A DNA stretch of 7,513 bases from Blastocatellia bacterium (GCA_022615215.1 JAKEHD010000485.1:1-7513); one strand, 5' to 3'; shown: positions 1 to 6,622, counted from the first letter of the stretch. Numbers and translations are program-made. Notes: generated by a model not told the origin, from the sequence alone.

Positions 1-2
1 AG

Positions 3-38
3 CAAAAGCAAGATACCATCGGCTTCCGCCCGCTGTGA
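3..38 (+). CDS. Possible C-terminal tail of an upstream gene (partial)
   Basis: Frame 3 reads QKQDTIGFRPL and then a TGA stop at 36-38. The peptide looks like a real protein end: an 'IGFR' close to the C-terminus is common in formylglycine-generating-enzyme/sulfatase-modifying-type domains. Eleven residues cannot establish a family. Frame 2 is also open, from the window edge to 197-199, but its translation looks like noise. The gene is cut by the window start, so only its end would be seen. This is a weak call. Confidence 0.25.
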   Translation, partial: QKQDTIGFRPL

Positions 39-237
39 GTTTCAGTTTTTGCCTAACTTCTGGCGCAACCAAAGCGCCGCCACAATCGGCGCACTCCAAA
101 TATGCGTTTCTCTTTGGAAAAACTTTCATTTTGCCCCGCGCGCAGTATAGTTGTGCGCAGGCAGGGTTTAATCCGAAATCCGTGTACTATTTCCGTTGAA
201 CCCAATCCTTGAATGAGATAAAAACCGGAGACAAATC
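39..237. other. Intergenic region with two adjacent small hairpins, upstream of the hydrolase gene
   Basis: No credible gene is seen here. GCGCCG (74-79) and CGGCGC (87-92) form a perfect 6-bp inverted repeat with a 7-base loop. TCCAAA (95-100) and TTTGGA (113-118) form a second one with a 12-base loop. Neither is followed by a clean T-run, so an intrinsic terminator is possible but not supported. A third short repeat, GCGCA (140-144) and TGCGC (154-158), flanks a TATAGT. I could not find a convincing -35/-10 pair. The ribosome-binding site of the next gene is GGAG at 227-230, 7 bases before the ATG at 238. Confidence 0.4.
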
Positions 238-1593
238 ATGAAAAAAATCATGCCCTCTCTAATTCTCGCGATATTTTTGACGGCCTTAGCCTTTGCGGTT
301 GGAACGGGCAGCAAGGCTGCTCCGGCGATTCACGTAAGCCCGGACACTGCGTTGATGGATGAAGTCGTGAGCACTCGAGTCACAGGTCTTTCGCCCGATC
401 AGGCTTTTAAGATCATCGCCACGATGCCGGGCATGCATGGAGAGACGTGGAAGTCCGAGGCGGAATTCACTGCCGATAAACGCGGCGCGGTCGATCTCGG
501 CAAACGGGCACCTTCAAGCGGCAGCTACACGGGCGTGGACGCTATGGGATTGTTCTGGTCCATGAAGACGGTTGAAGGGACAGGCGGAGATCATTCTGCG
601 CGGCCTTCGCCTCTCGCGCCGGTCGTGATGAATTTCGACCTTGAGATCGCAGGCAAACCTGTCGCGGAGGCTCGCCTCACTCGGTTGTTCGTAGCGCCGG
701 GTGTCAGGTCGCTCGACGTGCGAGACGATGGACTTGTGGCGAAGTTATACGAGCCGGAAAAAGGCGGCCCTCATCCGGGCGTCCTCGTTTTGGGAGGGTC
801 CGAAGGCGGCATACAGAGCGCAGAGTCGGGCGCGGCATTGCTGGCCTCGCGCGGATATGCGGCGCTCGCCGTAGCCTATTTCGGAATGGAGGGCCTTCCG
901 CAAAGGCTAGTCGAGGTTCCTGTCGAGTATCTCAAGAAAGCCATCGATTGGATGCGAGCGAGAGACACGATTAGTTCTGAGAGACTGGCCGTCCTGGGCG
1001 GCTCCAAAGGGGGAGAACTCGCGTTGCTTCTGGCCGCGAAGTTTCCTGAGTTGAAAGCAGTGGTGGCCTATGTGCCGAGCAATGTCGTCTGGCAGGGAAT
1101 AGGCGGGGGCGGTTCCTCGTGGAGCGAGGGAGGAAAGCCACTCGATTATGTTCCTTACGCATCGATGCCCCCTTCGCGAAATGCTAAGAATCAGATGATT
1201 ATCGCCCCGCTTTATCTGGCGAGCCTCGATAATAAAGAGGCTGTCGAGAAGGCAGCCATACCGGTCGAGAAGATAAACGGGCCTGTGCTTGTGATCTCCG
1301 GCAAAGGCGATGAGTTATGGCCTTCATCGGTCATGGCCGATATGGTCATCGCAAGGTTGAAAGAGCGCAAGCACAAACATAGATACGAGCATCTCTCTTA
1401 CGAATCGGCGGGCCATGCTATAGGAAGACCCTACAGGCCGACTACCACATCGATGGGCACAGGCACTCTGGCATTGGGCGGTACCGCTGAGGCGAATGCC
1501 CGCGCGCAGGCCGATTCCTGGCCGAAGGTTCTGCGCTTTTTGAATGACAACCTGATGAAAAGAGGAAAAGGGATGAGCCGTGAAATCGATTGA
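238..1593 (+). CDS. Exported acyl-CoA thioesterase/BAAT-family alpha/beta hydrolase
   Basis: The 451-residue protein matches the acyl-CoA thioesterase / bile acid-CoA:amino acid N-acyltransferase family in both halves. Residues 1 to about 20-27 are a signal peptide: MKK, a hydrophobic core, then AFA or SKA as possible cleavage sites. Residues ~33-155 resemble the beta-sandwich N-terminal domain (Bile_Hydr_Trans type), including a SYTGVDAMGLFWSM stretch. Residues ~160-440 are the hydrolase domain, with HPGVLVLGGSEGG at 179-191 and GGSKGGELAL at 254-263. The triad is read as Ser256, Asp358 (GKGDELW) and His393 (AGHAI). The nucleophile is Ser, as in thioesterases, not Cys as in the bile-acid conjugating enzymes, so hydrolysis is the likelier activity. 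Classical members act on long-chain acyl-CoA inside cells. Export here implies a different ester, thioester or peptide substrate, which cannot be named. The start is supported by GGAG 7 bases upstream and by the signal peptide. Length is ordinary for the family plus a leader. A candidate promoter for the next gene overlaps its stop codon. Confidence 0.88.
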   Translation: MKKIMPSLILAIFLTALAFAVGTGSKAAPAIHVSPDTALMDEVVSTRVTGLSPDQAFKIIATMPGMHGETWKSEAEFTADKRGAVDLGKRAPSSGSYTGVDAMGLFWSMKTVEGTGGDHSARPSPLAPVVMNFDLEIAGKPVAEARLTRLFVAPGVRSLDVRDDGLVAKLYEPEKGGPHPGVLVLGGSEGGIQSAESGAALLASRGYAALAVAYFGMEGLPQRLVEVPVEYLKKAIDWMRARDTISSERLAVLGGSKGGELALLLAAKFPELKAVVAYVPSNVVWQGIGGGGSSWSEGGKPLDYVPYASMPPSRNAKNQMIIAPLYLASLDNKEAVEKAAIPVEKINGPVLVISGKGDELWPSSVMADMVIARLKERKHKHRYEHLSYESAGHAIGRPYRPTTTSMGTGTLALGGTAEANARAQADSWPKVLRFLNDNLMKRGKGMSREID

Positions 1594-1616
1594 CAGAGTC
1601 CGGCAATTGCTATAGT
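1590..1616 (+). promoter_or_regulatory. Candidate sigma-70-type promoter for the first transglutaminase-like gene
   Basis: TTGACA at 1590-1595 matches the -35 consensus fully, and TATAGT at 1611-1616 matches the -10 in five of six positions. The spacer is 15 bases, shorter than the usual 17. The -35 overlaps the TGA stop (1591-1593) of the hydrolase gene. The spacer contains a perfect 8-base palindrome, GCAATTGC (1603-1610), directly against the -10, which could be an operator or chance. Transcription would begin near 1623, leaving a leader of about 28 bases before the ATG at 1651. If real, the transglutaminase-like pair can be transcribed separately from the hydrolase. Confidence 0.38.
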
Positions 1617-1650
1617 TTTTACTGGAAATTTCGGTCAGTGTTCAAACTCG

Positions 1651-2688
1651 ATGAACGGAAAGAAGACGATCAAGCGCCTTATTGTCGGCTGCATCGGGGT
1701 CACATTATTTCTTGCAGCCCTCTTCTGGCCCGGACTGCCCTGGTCTGCGCACGTCCGTTATACCTTTAGAAGAATCGCATTCAAAATCGAAACGAAGATC
1801 GCCGCATGGCGGAACGATCAACCGAGGCCTGTGACTTTATCAGGCAAGGTGTCAGGGAGAGGCGCATTCGTTCAGGCATTGAAAGGGGCGCAGGTTGTCG
1901 CCCTCGAATCCGCCTCCGGGTACGCGGCTATGACTGACGGCCAGGGGCGATTTCTTTTGCCTCATCTGATGTGGTATCCCGGTGCCACATACAATCTCGT
2001 CATCACGGCCGGCAGCTACCCCGCAAGGCGATTGCAGGTAAGCGCCCCTTTGTATTACCCAACCGGTGGCACGGTCGATCTCGGAGAGTTGAATTTCGAG
2101 GAAGGGCGAAGTATGGAGCAGAAAGAAAGGCCCGCGCCTCGTTTGACCTACGATACCGAAAACGATTACTACTACAGAGACCTGTTCAATCGCCTGACGA
2201 TGAATCTCGGAACGCATCATCAGAAGATCGATGCGATCAATAAGTACATCGCCGGGAGGCACAACCCTGAGGAGGATGCCTGGAGTTTCAAGTCCGCTCG
2301 CCAGATCATAGAGCGGGGCGCTCCGCACTGTAGCAATCTCGCTTTCGCCCTCGCCATAGTTGCGGCGGCAGGCGGTTATCCCGCAAGGACCGTTCATACA
2401 AGTGATACGGCTGAATATCTACACACTCACGTCGCGGTCGAGGTCTATTATGATGATGCCTGGCATCTCTACGATCCTACTTACGGCGTCTTCTTTCTCA
2501 ATGAAGAAGGCCGGGTTGCAAGCTACGAAGAACTCAGGCTGAACACCGATCTTGTAACGCCCGAAGCATTTCAGGGATTCAACCCGAAAGTAATTCGCAG
2601 CATTCTCGAATGGATGCCCGAGGCGCTCGCCTCCGGGTTCCATCAGATATATGAGGTTGAAAAGGACAGCCTCTGCGTTGTCTGGTAA
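1651..2688 (+). CDS. Membrane-anchored transglutaminase-like protein with a regulatory-type beta domain (triad intact)
   Basis: 345 residues. Residues ~9-26 form one hydrophobic segment after a basic start (KKTIKR), read as a signal anchor with the rest outside the cytoplasm. It runs into FWPGLPWSA (25-33), a segment shared with the downstream paralogue. Residues ~62-150 resemble a carboxypeptidase-regulatory-like (transthyretin-type) beta domain: LSGKV, then GAQVVAL, then TDGQGRFLL. Residues ~170-300 resemble the papain-like transglutaminase core. Cys227 lies in PHCSNLAFAL, followed by AGGYPAR; His260 lies in HTHVAVEVYY; Asp275 lies in WHLYDPTYG, so the Cys-His-Asp triad is complete. Such domains in bacteria are often proteases, amidases or cross-linkers; the substrate is unknown. 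The tail carries SGFHQIY (328-334). No good Shine-Dalgarno precedes the ATG, but the anchor begins within ten residues, so a later start is unlikely. It lies 57 bases after the hydrolase gene and 92 before its paralogue. Confidence 0.8.
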   Translation: MNGKKTIKRLIVGCIGVTLFLAALFWPGLPWSAHVRYTFRRIAFKIETKIAAWRNDQPRPVTLSGKVSGRGAFVQALKGAQVVALESASGYAAMTDGQGRFLLPHLMWYPGATYNLVITAGSYPARRLQVSAPLYYPTGGTVDLGELNFEEGRSMEQKERPAPRLTYDTENDYYYRDLFNRLTMNLGTHHQKIDAINKYIAGRHNPEEDAWSFKSARQIIERGAPHCSNLAFALAIVAAAGGYPARTVHTSDTAEYLHTHVAVEVYYDDAWHLYDPTYGVFFLNEEGRVASYEELRLNTDLVTPEAFQGFNPKVIRSILEWMPEALASGFHQIYEVEKDSLCVVW

Positions 2689-2760
2689 GGCCGCACGCGG
2701 GAGGCTCCGTACGATTCAACAAATTATTCGCAAGACATATCACTCGAAGGGCAAGGTTTG

Positions 2761-2775
2761 TTCGGGAGACCCGAA
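2761..2775 (+). promoter_or_regulatory. Small hairpin covering the putative ribosome-binding site of the second transglutaminase-like gene
   Basis: TTCGGG (2761-2766), loop AGA and CCCGAA (2770-2775) form a perfect 6-bp inverted repeat with a three-base loop. The only purine-rich site before the next ATG is GGGAG at 2764-2768, so the hairpin would pair or close off that site. The distance from GGGAG to the ATG at 2781 is 12 bases, longer than usual, and would be effectively altered by folding. This could reduce or tune translation of the downstream gene. Structure is seen; the regulatory effect is inference. Confidence 0.4.
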
Positions 2776-2780
2776 TCGCC

Positions 2781-3803
2781 ATGAAAAAGGTCCGAAAACG
2801 CAGCATAACCATCCTGTTGATAGCATTGATACTGCCGGTCATTCTGTTTTGGCCGGGACTTCCCTGGTCTGCGCGCTGCCGACACGCTTTGAAGAGATGG
2901 GCCACGAAAGCCGAGATGAAGGTCGCCGCCTGGCAGGGCCAGTCGCCGAGACGCATCTCTCTATCAGGCAGAGTGACTACCGCAAGTAGCGGGCCGCTGG
3001 CGGGCGGACAGATCGAAGCCCTGGATTCTGTCTCAGGGTGGGCCGCTCTGACTGATCGGACGGGCCGATTCGTACTGCGCGACGTGATATGGTATCCGAA
3101 AGCCGACTATACTCTGATCGTCGAGGCCAATGCTTATCAAACGCGACAAATAAAGTTGAGCGCGCCTGAAATTTATCCGGTTGAAGGAGTGCTCGACCTC
3201 GGCGAACTTTCATTCGAGGGCGGCTGCCTGATAGATACCTCGGACCTATCGGGCAGGAATTCCATCAGCTATGTGGCTTATGATGAACGCAATATCGAGC
3301 ATTATAAGAAGCTCTTCGACGGGTTGACGGAAGGAAGAGAGACGGACGAAGAGAAGCTGGAAGCGATAAACCGGTATGTTGCGAGCAAATTCGTTGCGAC
3401 CGATTCATCGAAGAGATACAGGGCACCGCGAGAAGTTTTGGATAAGGGTTCGCATTCAGGATGGGGGCTTGTCTTAACGATGGCCACGATTGCCGAAGCC
3501 GGAAATTACAAGACCAGGATGATCGATCTTATTGATGGCGCGTCCCCGCTTATCGCTCACATGGTTATCGAGGTCTATTATGGAAATGGATGGCACCTGT
3601 ATGATCCGGTTATAGGGACGGCGTTTCGCAATAAGTCCGGCAAGGTTGCAAGCTACAAAGAGATACGAATGGATGCGAGCCTTATCTCTTTGGAACATGT
3701 CCCGAAAGAGTTATTCAAGATATTCGATTACACGGATGACAAGATGGCGGCCGTCTATAATTCAGGGTTTCATCACTATTATCATTTCAGCAAAGAGGAA
3801 TAA
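2781..3803 (+). CDS. Transglutaminase-like pseudoenzyme paralogue (catalytic Cys replaced by Gly)
   Basis: 340 residues, a tandem paralogue of the preceding gene with the same order of parts. A basic start (MKKVRKR) leads to a hydrophobic anchor at ~9-24 and FWPGLPWSA at 23-31. A regulatory-like beta domain follows at ~60-147 (LSGRV, TDRTGRFVL), then a transglutaminase-like region at ~170-300 and SGFHHYY at 328-334. Over residues 221-300 the two proteins align without gaps at identical numbering, with 32 of 80 identical by my count. In that alignment Cys227 of the first copy is Gly227 here (codon GGA, 3459-3461), while His260 and Asp275 are kept in AHMVIEVYY and WHLYDP. The normal thiol nucleophile is therefore absent. 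The protein is probably a binding, scaffold or regulatory partner; Ser224 or Ser226 as a substitute is only conceivable. The frame is intact and the fold residues are conserved, so it does not look like a decaying gene. The start is set by the anchor; the ribosome site is distant and in a hairpin. Confidence 0.8.
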   Translation: MKKVRKRSITILLIALILPVILFWPGLPWSARCRHALKRWATKAEMKVAAWQGQSPRRISLSGRVTTASSGPLAGGQIEALDSVSGWAALTDRTGRFVLRDVIWYPKADYTLIVEANAYQTRQIKLSAPEIYPVEGVLDLGELSFEGGCLIDTSDLSGRNSISYVAYDERNIEHYKKLFDGLTEGRETDEEKLEAINRYVASKFVATDSSKRYRAPREVLDKGSHSGWGLVLTMATIAEAGNYKTRMIDLIDGASPLIAHMVIEVYYGNGWHLYDPVIGTAFRNKSGKVASYKEIRMDASLISLEHVPKELFKIFDYTDDKMAAVYNSGFHHYYHFSKEE

Positions 3804-3829
3804 CCGGATGATGAGAGCATACGCCTAAC

Positions 3830-3847
3830 CTTATGCCCGGCCATAAG
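3830..3847 (+). terminator. Weak candidate terminator hairpin after the transglutaminase-like pair
   Basis: CTTATG (3830-3835), loop CCCGGC and CATAAG (3842-3847) form a perfect 6-bp stem 26 bases after the stop codon at 3801-3803. The position fits transcription ending after the paralogue pair. The stem is AT-rich and no T-run follows, so intrinsic termination is doubtful. Confidence 0.22.
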
Positions 3848-4087
3848 CATCGCTTCAACGCACACCATGCCTTCCAAATTCCATGCCGCCCGTTCGGGTT
3901 CGATTTCGACACGCCGCGGTCCCGCTATCGGACACTCAAGGATTGTTGGCTTTATCAATCTCTATATTATTCACCGGTTTTCAACGATTGGGCTTGCCCG
4001 TCAGGTGGCATGCAATTTGCCGATAATACAAAAGACTTTAGCGGGCGTCTTCCGCTTATCGGCTCTTTTGATCGATTCAGGAATAAT

Positions 4088-4093
4088 GGAGGG
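4088..4093 (+). promoter_or_regulatory. Ribosome-binding site that fixes the start of the first ADOP gene
   Basis: GGAGGG precedes three consecutive in-frame start codons: GTG 4093, ATG 4096 and ATG 4099. The GTG overlaps the site itself, and ATG 4096 is only 3 bases after GGAGG. ATG 4099 is 6 bases away and gives MDNLIKDIRF, which aligns end-to-end with MENLYQDLRY of the next ADOP. The start is therefore placed at 4099. Confidence 0.75.
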
Positions 4094-4098
4094 TGATG

Positions 4099-6552
4099 AT
4101 GGACAACCTTATAAAAGATATTCGCTTCGGCATTCGAATGCTGCTCGCTAAACCGGGCTTCACCGTAGCGGCTATATTGACGCTCGCTTTGGGCATAGGC
4201 GCAAACACGGCGATCTTCAGCATCGTGGAGGCCGTCCTTCTGCGACCGCTTCCGTACAAAGAGCCTGACCGAATAGTTGCGGTGTGGGAGACCGACCTCG
4301 GCAAAGGAGGAGAGCGATGGCGCGTCGCTCCCGCCAATTATTTCGACTGGCGCGAGCAGAGCGCTGCCTTCGAAGAGATGGCTTTGCTCGGCGCTTCGAG
4401 CCTCAACCTCACGGGCGCGGGCGAACCCGAACAACTCCTCGGCGTGCGCGTGAGCGCGGGCTACTTCGCTGTGCTCGGCGTAGAGCCTGTGATCGGGCGC
4501 TCTTTTCTGCCCGAAGAAGACGCGCCCGGCAAGGGGCAGGTCGTCATACTCAGTCACGGTCTCTGGCAGCGAAGGTTCGGCTCGGACCCGGACATCGCGG
4601 GAAAGACGGTCACGATGGACGGGAACATCTATACGATAGTCGGGGTGATGCCGCCTGACATATATCCGAGCTGGCCCACGACCTCGGCGAAGATAATGTT
4701 TCAACACTCACATCAGCAGTTCTGGATTCCCGCAGCTTTCAGCGACCGTTGGCGCGCAAGCCGTCGCTCTCACATACTTGGGGTCATAGGACGGCTCAAG
4801 CCGGGAGTGACCCTCGATCAGGCGCAGGCGGAGATGAACACTGTAGCCGCTCGGCTCGAACAATCGTTTCCTGAAAATGAGGACGAAGGCATTCTCGTCA
4901 GCCCTTTGATGTATGAGATGGTCGGAAATGTGAGACCGGCGCTGCTCGTCCTGCTCGGCACGGTCGGGTTTGTGTTGTTGATAGCCTGCGCCAATATAGC
5001 GAGCCTCCTGCTTGCTCGATTTGCCGCCCGCAACAAAGAGATAGCGATTCGCGCCGCTCTTGGCGGCACACGCTTGCGCCTCGTCCGCCAGTTCATGGTC
5101 GAGGGATTTCTTCTTTCCTTGCTGGGCGGGCTGACGGGCGTGTGGCTCGCGGTCTTCGGCGTCGATCTTATAATGAAGATCATCCCCGAAGAGATTCCTC
5201 GCCTCGATCAGGTGGGCCTGGACGCGGGGGTGCTCCTCTTCACGCTCCTGCTCGCCTTTGTCGCAAGCCTGGTGTTCGGCCTCGTGCCTGCCATCCAGTC
5301 TTCGAAACCCAATCTGCTTGAGACGCTCAAAGAGGGAGGGCGGACCTCTTCCGTCGCGGGGCGGCAGCGTCTTCGTCGTATGCTTGTGGTCTTTCAGGTC
5401 GGCATGGCGGTAGTCCTCGTGGTCGGCGCCGGCTTGTTGATAAAGAGCTTTCGAGAGTTGCAGCGGGTCGATCCGGGCTTCAACCCTGATGGCGTGCTGG
5501 TCATGGATATGACGCTTCCTCAATCGAAATACTCGGAGTGGCACGAGGTCAGCGGCTTCTACACGCAACTGCTCGAACGCATAAACAACCTTCCGGGAGT
5601 GAAATCGGCGGTTCTGGCTTACAATCATCCGCTCGAAGCGACATGGATCAACAGTTTTTCCATAGAGGACCGGCCGCAACCGGAAGAACAGCCCGTTGGA
5701 AAATTCCGCCCCGTGAGCGCCGGCTATTTCCGCGCGATGGGGATAGGATTATTGAGGGGGCGCGAGTTCACCGCTCAGGACGACCCCGACCATCCCGGCG
5801 TCGTCATAGTAAATGAGACTCTGGCTCGCCGTTACTTTTCAGGCGAAGAGGCTCTCGGCAAGCGGCTCGGTATAGGTCCGCCCACTGCTATATGGGGCGA
5901 TGCGACGCCCGCTTCTTTCGAGATCGTCGGCGTTGTGAGAGACGTGAAGTTCCTCGGTCTGGAAGCGGAGGTGGACCCGGCTTTTTATGTGCCGACGCGG
6001 CAATCGCCTCTCTCCGACATGAACGTGCTTGTGAGGACCGAAGGCGACCCGGCGGCCCTTGTCGCAAGCATGCGCAAAGAGGTCTGGTCGCTCGATTCGG
6101 ATCAGCCGATTTCTCAGGTGAGAACTATGGAGGAGATAGTAGCGATCAACATGGCGCAGCGGCGTTTCAACATGCTTTTGATGGGACTGTTCGGAGCGGT
6201 CGCTCTCATTCTGGCATCGGTCGGTATTTACGGATTGCTCTCCTACACTGTAGCGCAGCGAACGCACGAGATAGGAGTGCGAATGGCTCTCGGCGCAAGC
6301 CGCAGCGATGTGCTGAAGATGGTGGTGGGACAGGGAATGGCGCTCGCTGTTACGGGAGTGATGATGGGCTTGATTGCGTCTTTCGCCCTGACCCGCTTGA
6401 TGGAGAGCCTGCTCTTCGGCGTCAGCGCGACCGATCCATTGACGTTTGCTGCCGTGTCGCTGCTGCTCATAACCGTAGCGTTGCTTGCTTGCTACCTGCC
6501 GGCGCGGCGCGCGACGAAAGTCGATCCGATGGTGGCGCTACGCTATGAATGA
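4099..6552 (+). CDS. ADOP-family permease (duplicated MacB/FtsX-type orphan permease)
   Basis: 817 residues, close to the usual ~800 of acidobacterial duplicated orphan permeases. The N-terminus (DIRFGIRMLLAKPGFT, GIGANTAIFS, LLRPLP) is the family hallmark. Order: membrane helix 1 at ~21-43; first MacB-type periplasmic domain at ~50-270; first FtsX domain with helices near 280-305, 333-357 and 376-398; helix near 427-448; second periplasmic domain at ~450-680; second FtsX domain with helices near 691-716, 743-766 and 780-800. The internal duplication shows in paired cytoplasmic motifs: KEIAIRAALGGTR (313-325) and HEIGVRMALGASR (723-735). Relatives (MacB, LolC/E, FtsX) work with an ATPase in efflux, lipoprotein release or signalling. 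ADOPs are typically not linked to one, and none is visible here. Substrate and energy source are unknown; an ATPase encoded elsewhere is possible. The next gene is a second ADOP 85 bases downstream. The stop codon lies inside a copy of GAATGATGA (6547-6555), part of the repeat-rich spacer. Confidence 0.92.
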   Translation: MDNLIKDIRFGIRMLLAKPGFTVAAILTLALGIGANTAIFSIVEAVLLRPLPYKEPDRIVAVWETDLGKGGERWRVAPANYFDWREQSAAFEEMALLGASSLNLTGAGEPEQLLGVRVSAGYFAVLGVEPVIGRSFLPEEDAPGKGQVVILSHGLWQRRFGSDPDIAGKTVTMDGNIYTIVGVMPPDIYPSWPTTSAKIMFQHSHQQFWIPAAFSDRWRASRRSHILGVIGRLKPGVTLDQAQAEMNTVAARLEQSFPENEDEGILVSPLMYEMVGNVRPALLVLLGTVGFVLLIACANIASLLLARFAARNKEIAIRAALGGTRLRLVRQFMVEGFLLSLLGGLTGVWLAVFGVDLIMKIIPEEIPRLDQVGLDAGVLLFTLLLAFVASLVFGLVPAIQSSKPNLLETLKEGGRTSSVAGRQRLRRMLVVFQVGMAVVLVVGAGLLIKSFRELQRVDPGFNPDGVLVMDMTLPQSKYSEWHEVSGFYTQLLERINNLPGVKSAVLAYNHPLEATWINSFSIEDRPQPEEQPVGKFRPVSAGYFRAMGIGLLRGREFTAQDDPDHPGVVIVNETLARRYFSGEEALGKRLGIGPPTAIWGDATPASFEIVGVVRDVKFLGLEAEVDPAFYVPTRQSPLSDMNVLVRTEGDPAALVASMRKEVWSLDSDQPISQVRTMEEIVAINMAQRRFNMLLMGLFGAVALILASVGIYGLLSYTVAQRTHEIGVRMALGASRSDVLKMVVGQGMALAVTGVMMGLIASFALTRLMESLLFGVSATDPLTFAAVSLLLITVALLACYLPARRATKVDPMVALRYE

Positions 6553-6558
6553 TGAGTT

Positions 6559-6617
6559 ATGAACGCGGAATGATGAACATAAAAGAAGGTTCTCAGCATT
6601 CACCATTCCGCGTTCAT
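6559..6617. repeat. Inverted repeat with 19-base arms between the two ADOP genes
   Basis: The left arm (6559-6577, ATGAACGCGGAATGATGAA) and the reverse complement of the right arm (6599-6617) agree at 18 of 19 positions; the single difference is A versus G at arm position 15. The loop is 21 bases (6578-6598). A direct repeat, GAATGATGA, lies at 6547-6555 and 6568-6576, the first copy containing the permease stop codon. No T-run follows the right arm, so this is not a typical intrinsic terminator. It may be a dispersed intergenic repeat (REP- or MITE-like), or an RNA hairpin separating expression of the two permeases. The right arm ends 5 bases before the next ribosome-binding site. Confidence 0.75.
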
Positions 6618-6622
6618 TGTTT

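Larger units (their letters stand above)
3804..4098. other. 295-base intergenic region with short inverted repeats, leader of the first ADOP gene
   Basis: No credible coding region is seen; short open frames here lack ribosome sites and protein-like composition. Structural elements: CTTATG/CATAAG (3830-3847); GATTG (3941-3945) and CAATC (3956-3960) around a 10-base spacer; and a two-step hairpin at 4021-4061. In that hairpin CGATAA (4021-4026) pairs with TTATCG (4056-4061), and AAGAC (4032-4036) pairs with GTCTT (4047-4051). A TA-rich stretch at 3961-3970 could be a -10 region, with TTGTTG at 3944-3949 as a poor -35 at a spacing of 15. The region probably contains the transcription start of the permease gene, but no promoter can be fixed. 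Confidence 0.4.

Noticed and set aside
2..199. Open frame 2 from the window edge as the end of an upstream gene
   Set aside because: The translation shows no domain-like pattern and spans both hairpins; the short frame-3 tail ending at 38 looks more protein-like.
1681..1692. Possible lipobox IVGC (residues 11-14) in the first transglutaminase-like protein
   Set aside because: The hydrophobic core follows the Cys instead of preceding it, and the paralogue has no Cys there, so lipoprotein processing is unlikely.
3450..3461. Ser224 or Ser226 in the second paralogue as a replacement nucleophile
   Set aside because: Neither aligns with Cys227 in the gapless alignment. It remains possible only if the local helix start is shifted, which needs a structure model.
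3833..4096. Plus-strand open frame of 87 codons in the intergenic region
   Set aside because: No ribosome-binding site, no recognisable domain, and its start falls inside the CTTATG/CATAAG hairpin. A further overlapping frame (3867-4151) runs into the ADOP gene.
3967..5679. Two long minus-strand open frames (3967-4707 and 4708-5679), in the same frame and separated by one stop codon
   Set aside because: They lie opposite the well-supported ADOP gene. Their translations are rich in Arg, His and Glu, with no domain or membrane pattern, as expected from codon bias of the sense gene.
5892..6548. Plus-strand open frame of 218 codons inside the ADOP gene
   Set aside because: It overlaps the second FtsX half in another frame, has low-complexity Arg/Gly/Ser-rich translation and no ribosome site.
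6559..6617. Inverted repeat as an intrinsic terminator
   Set aside because: The loop is long and no T-run follows the right arm. The sequence character and adjoining direct repeat fit an intergenic repeat better.
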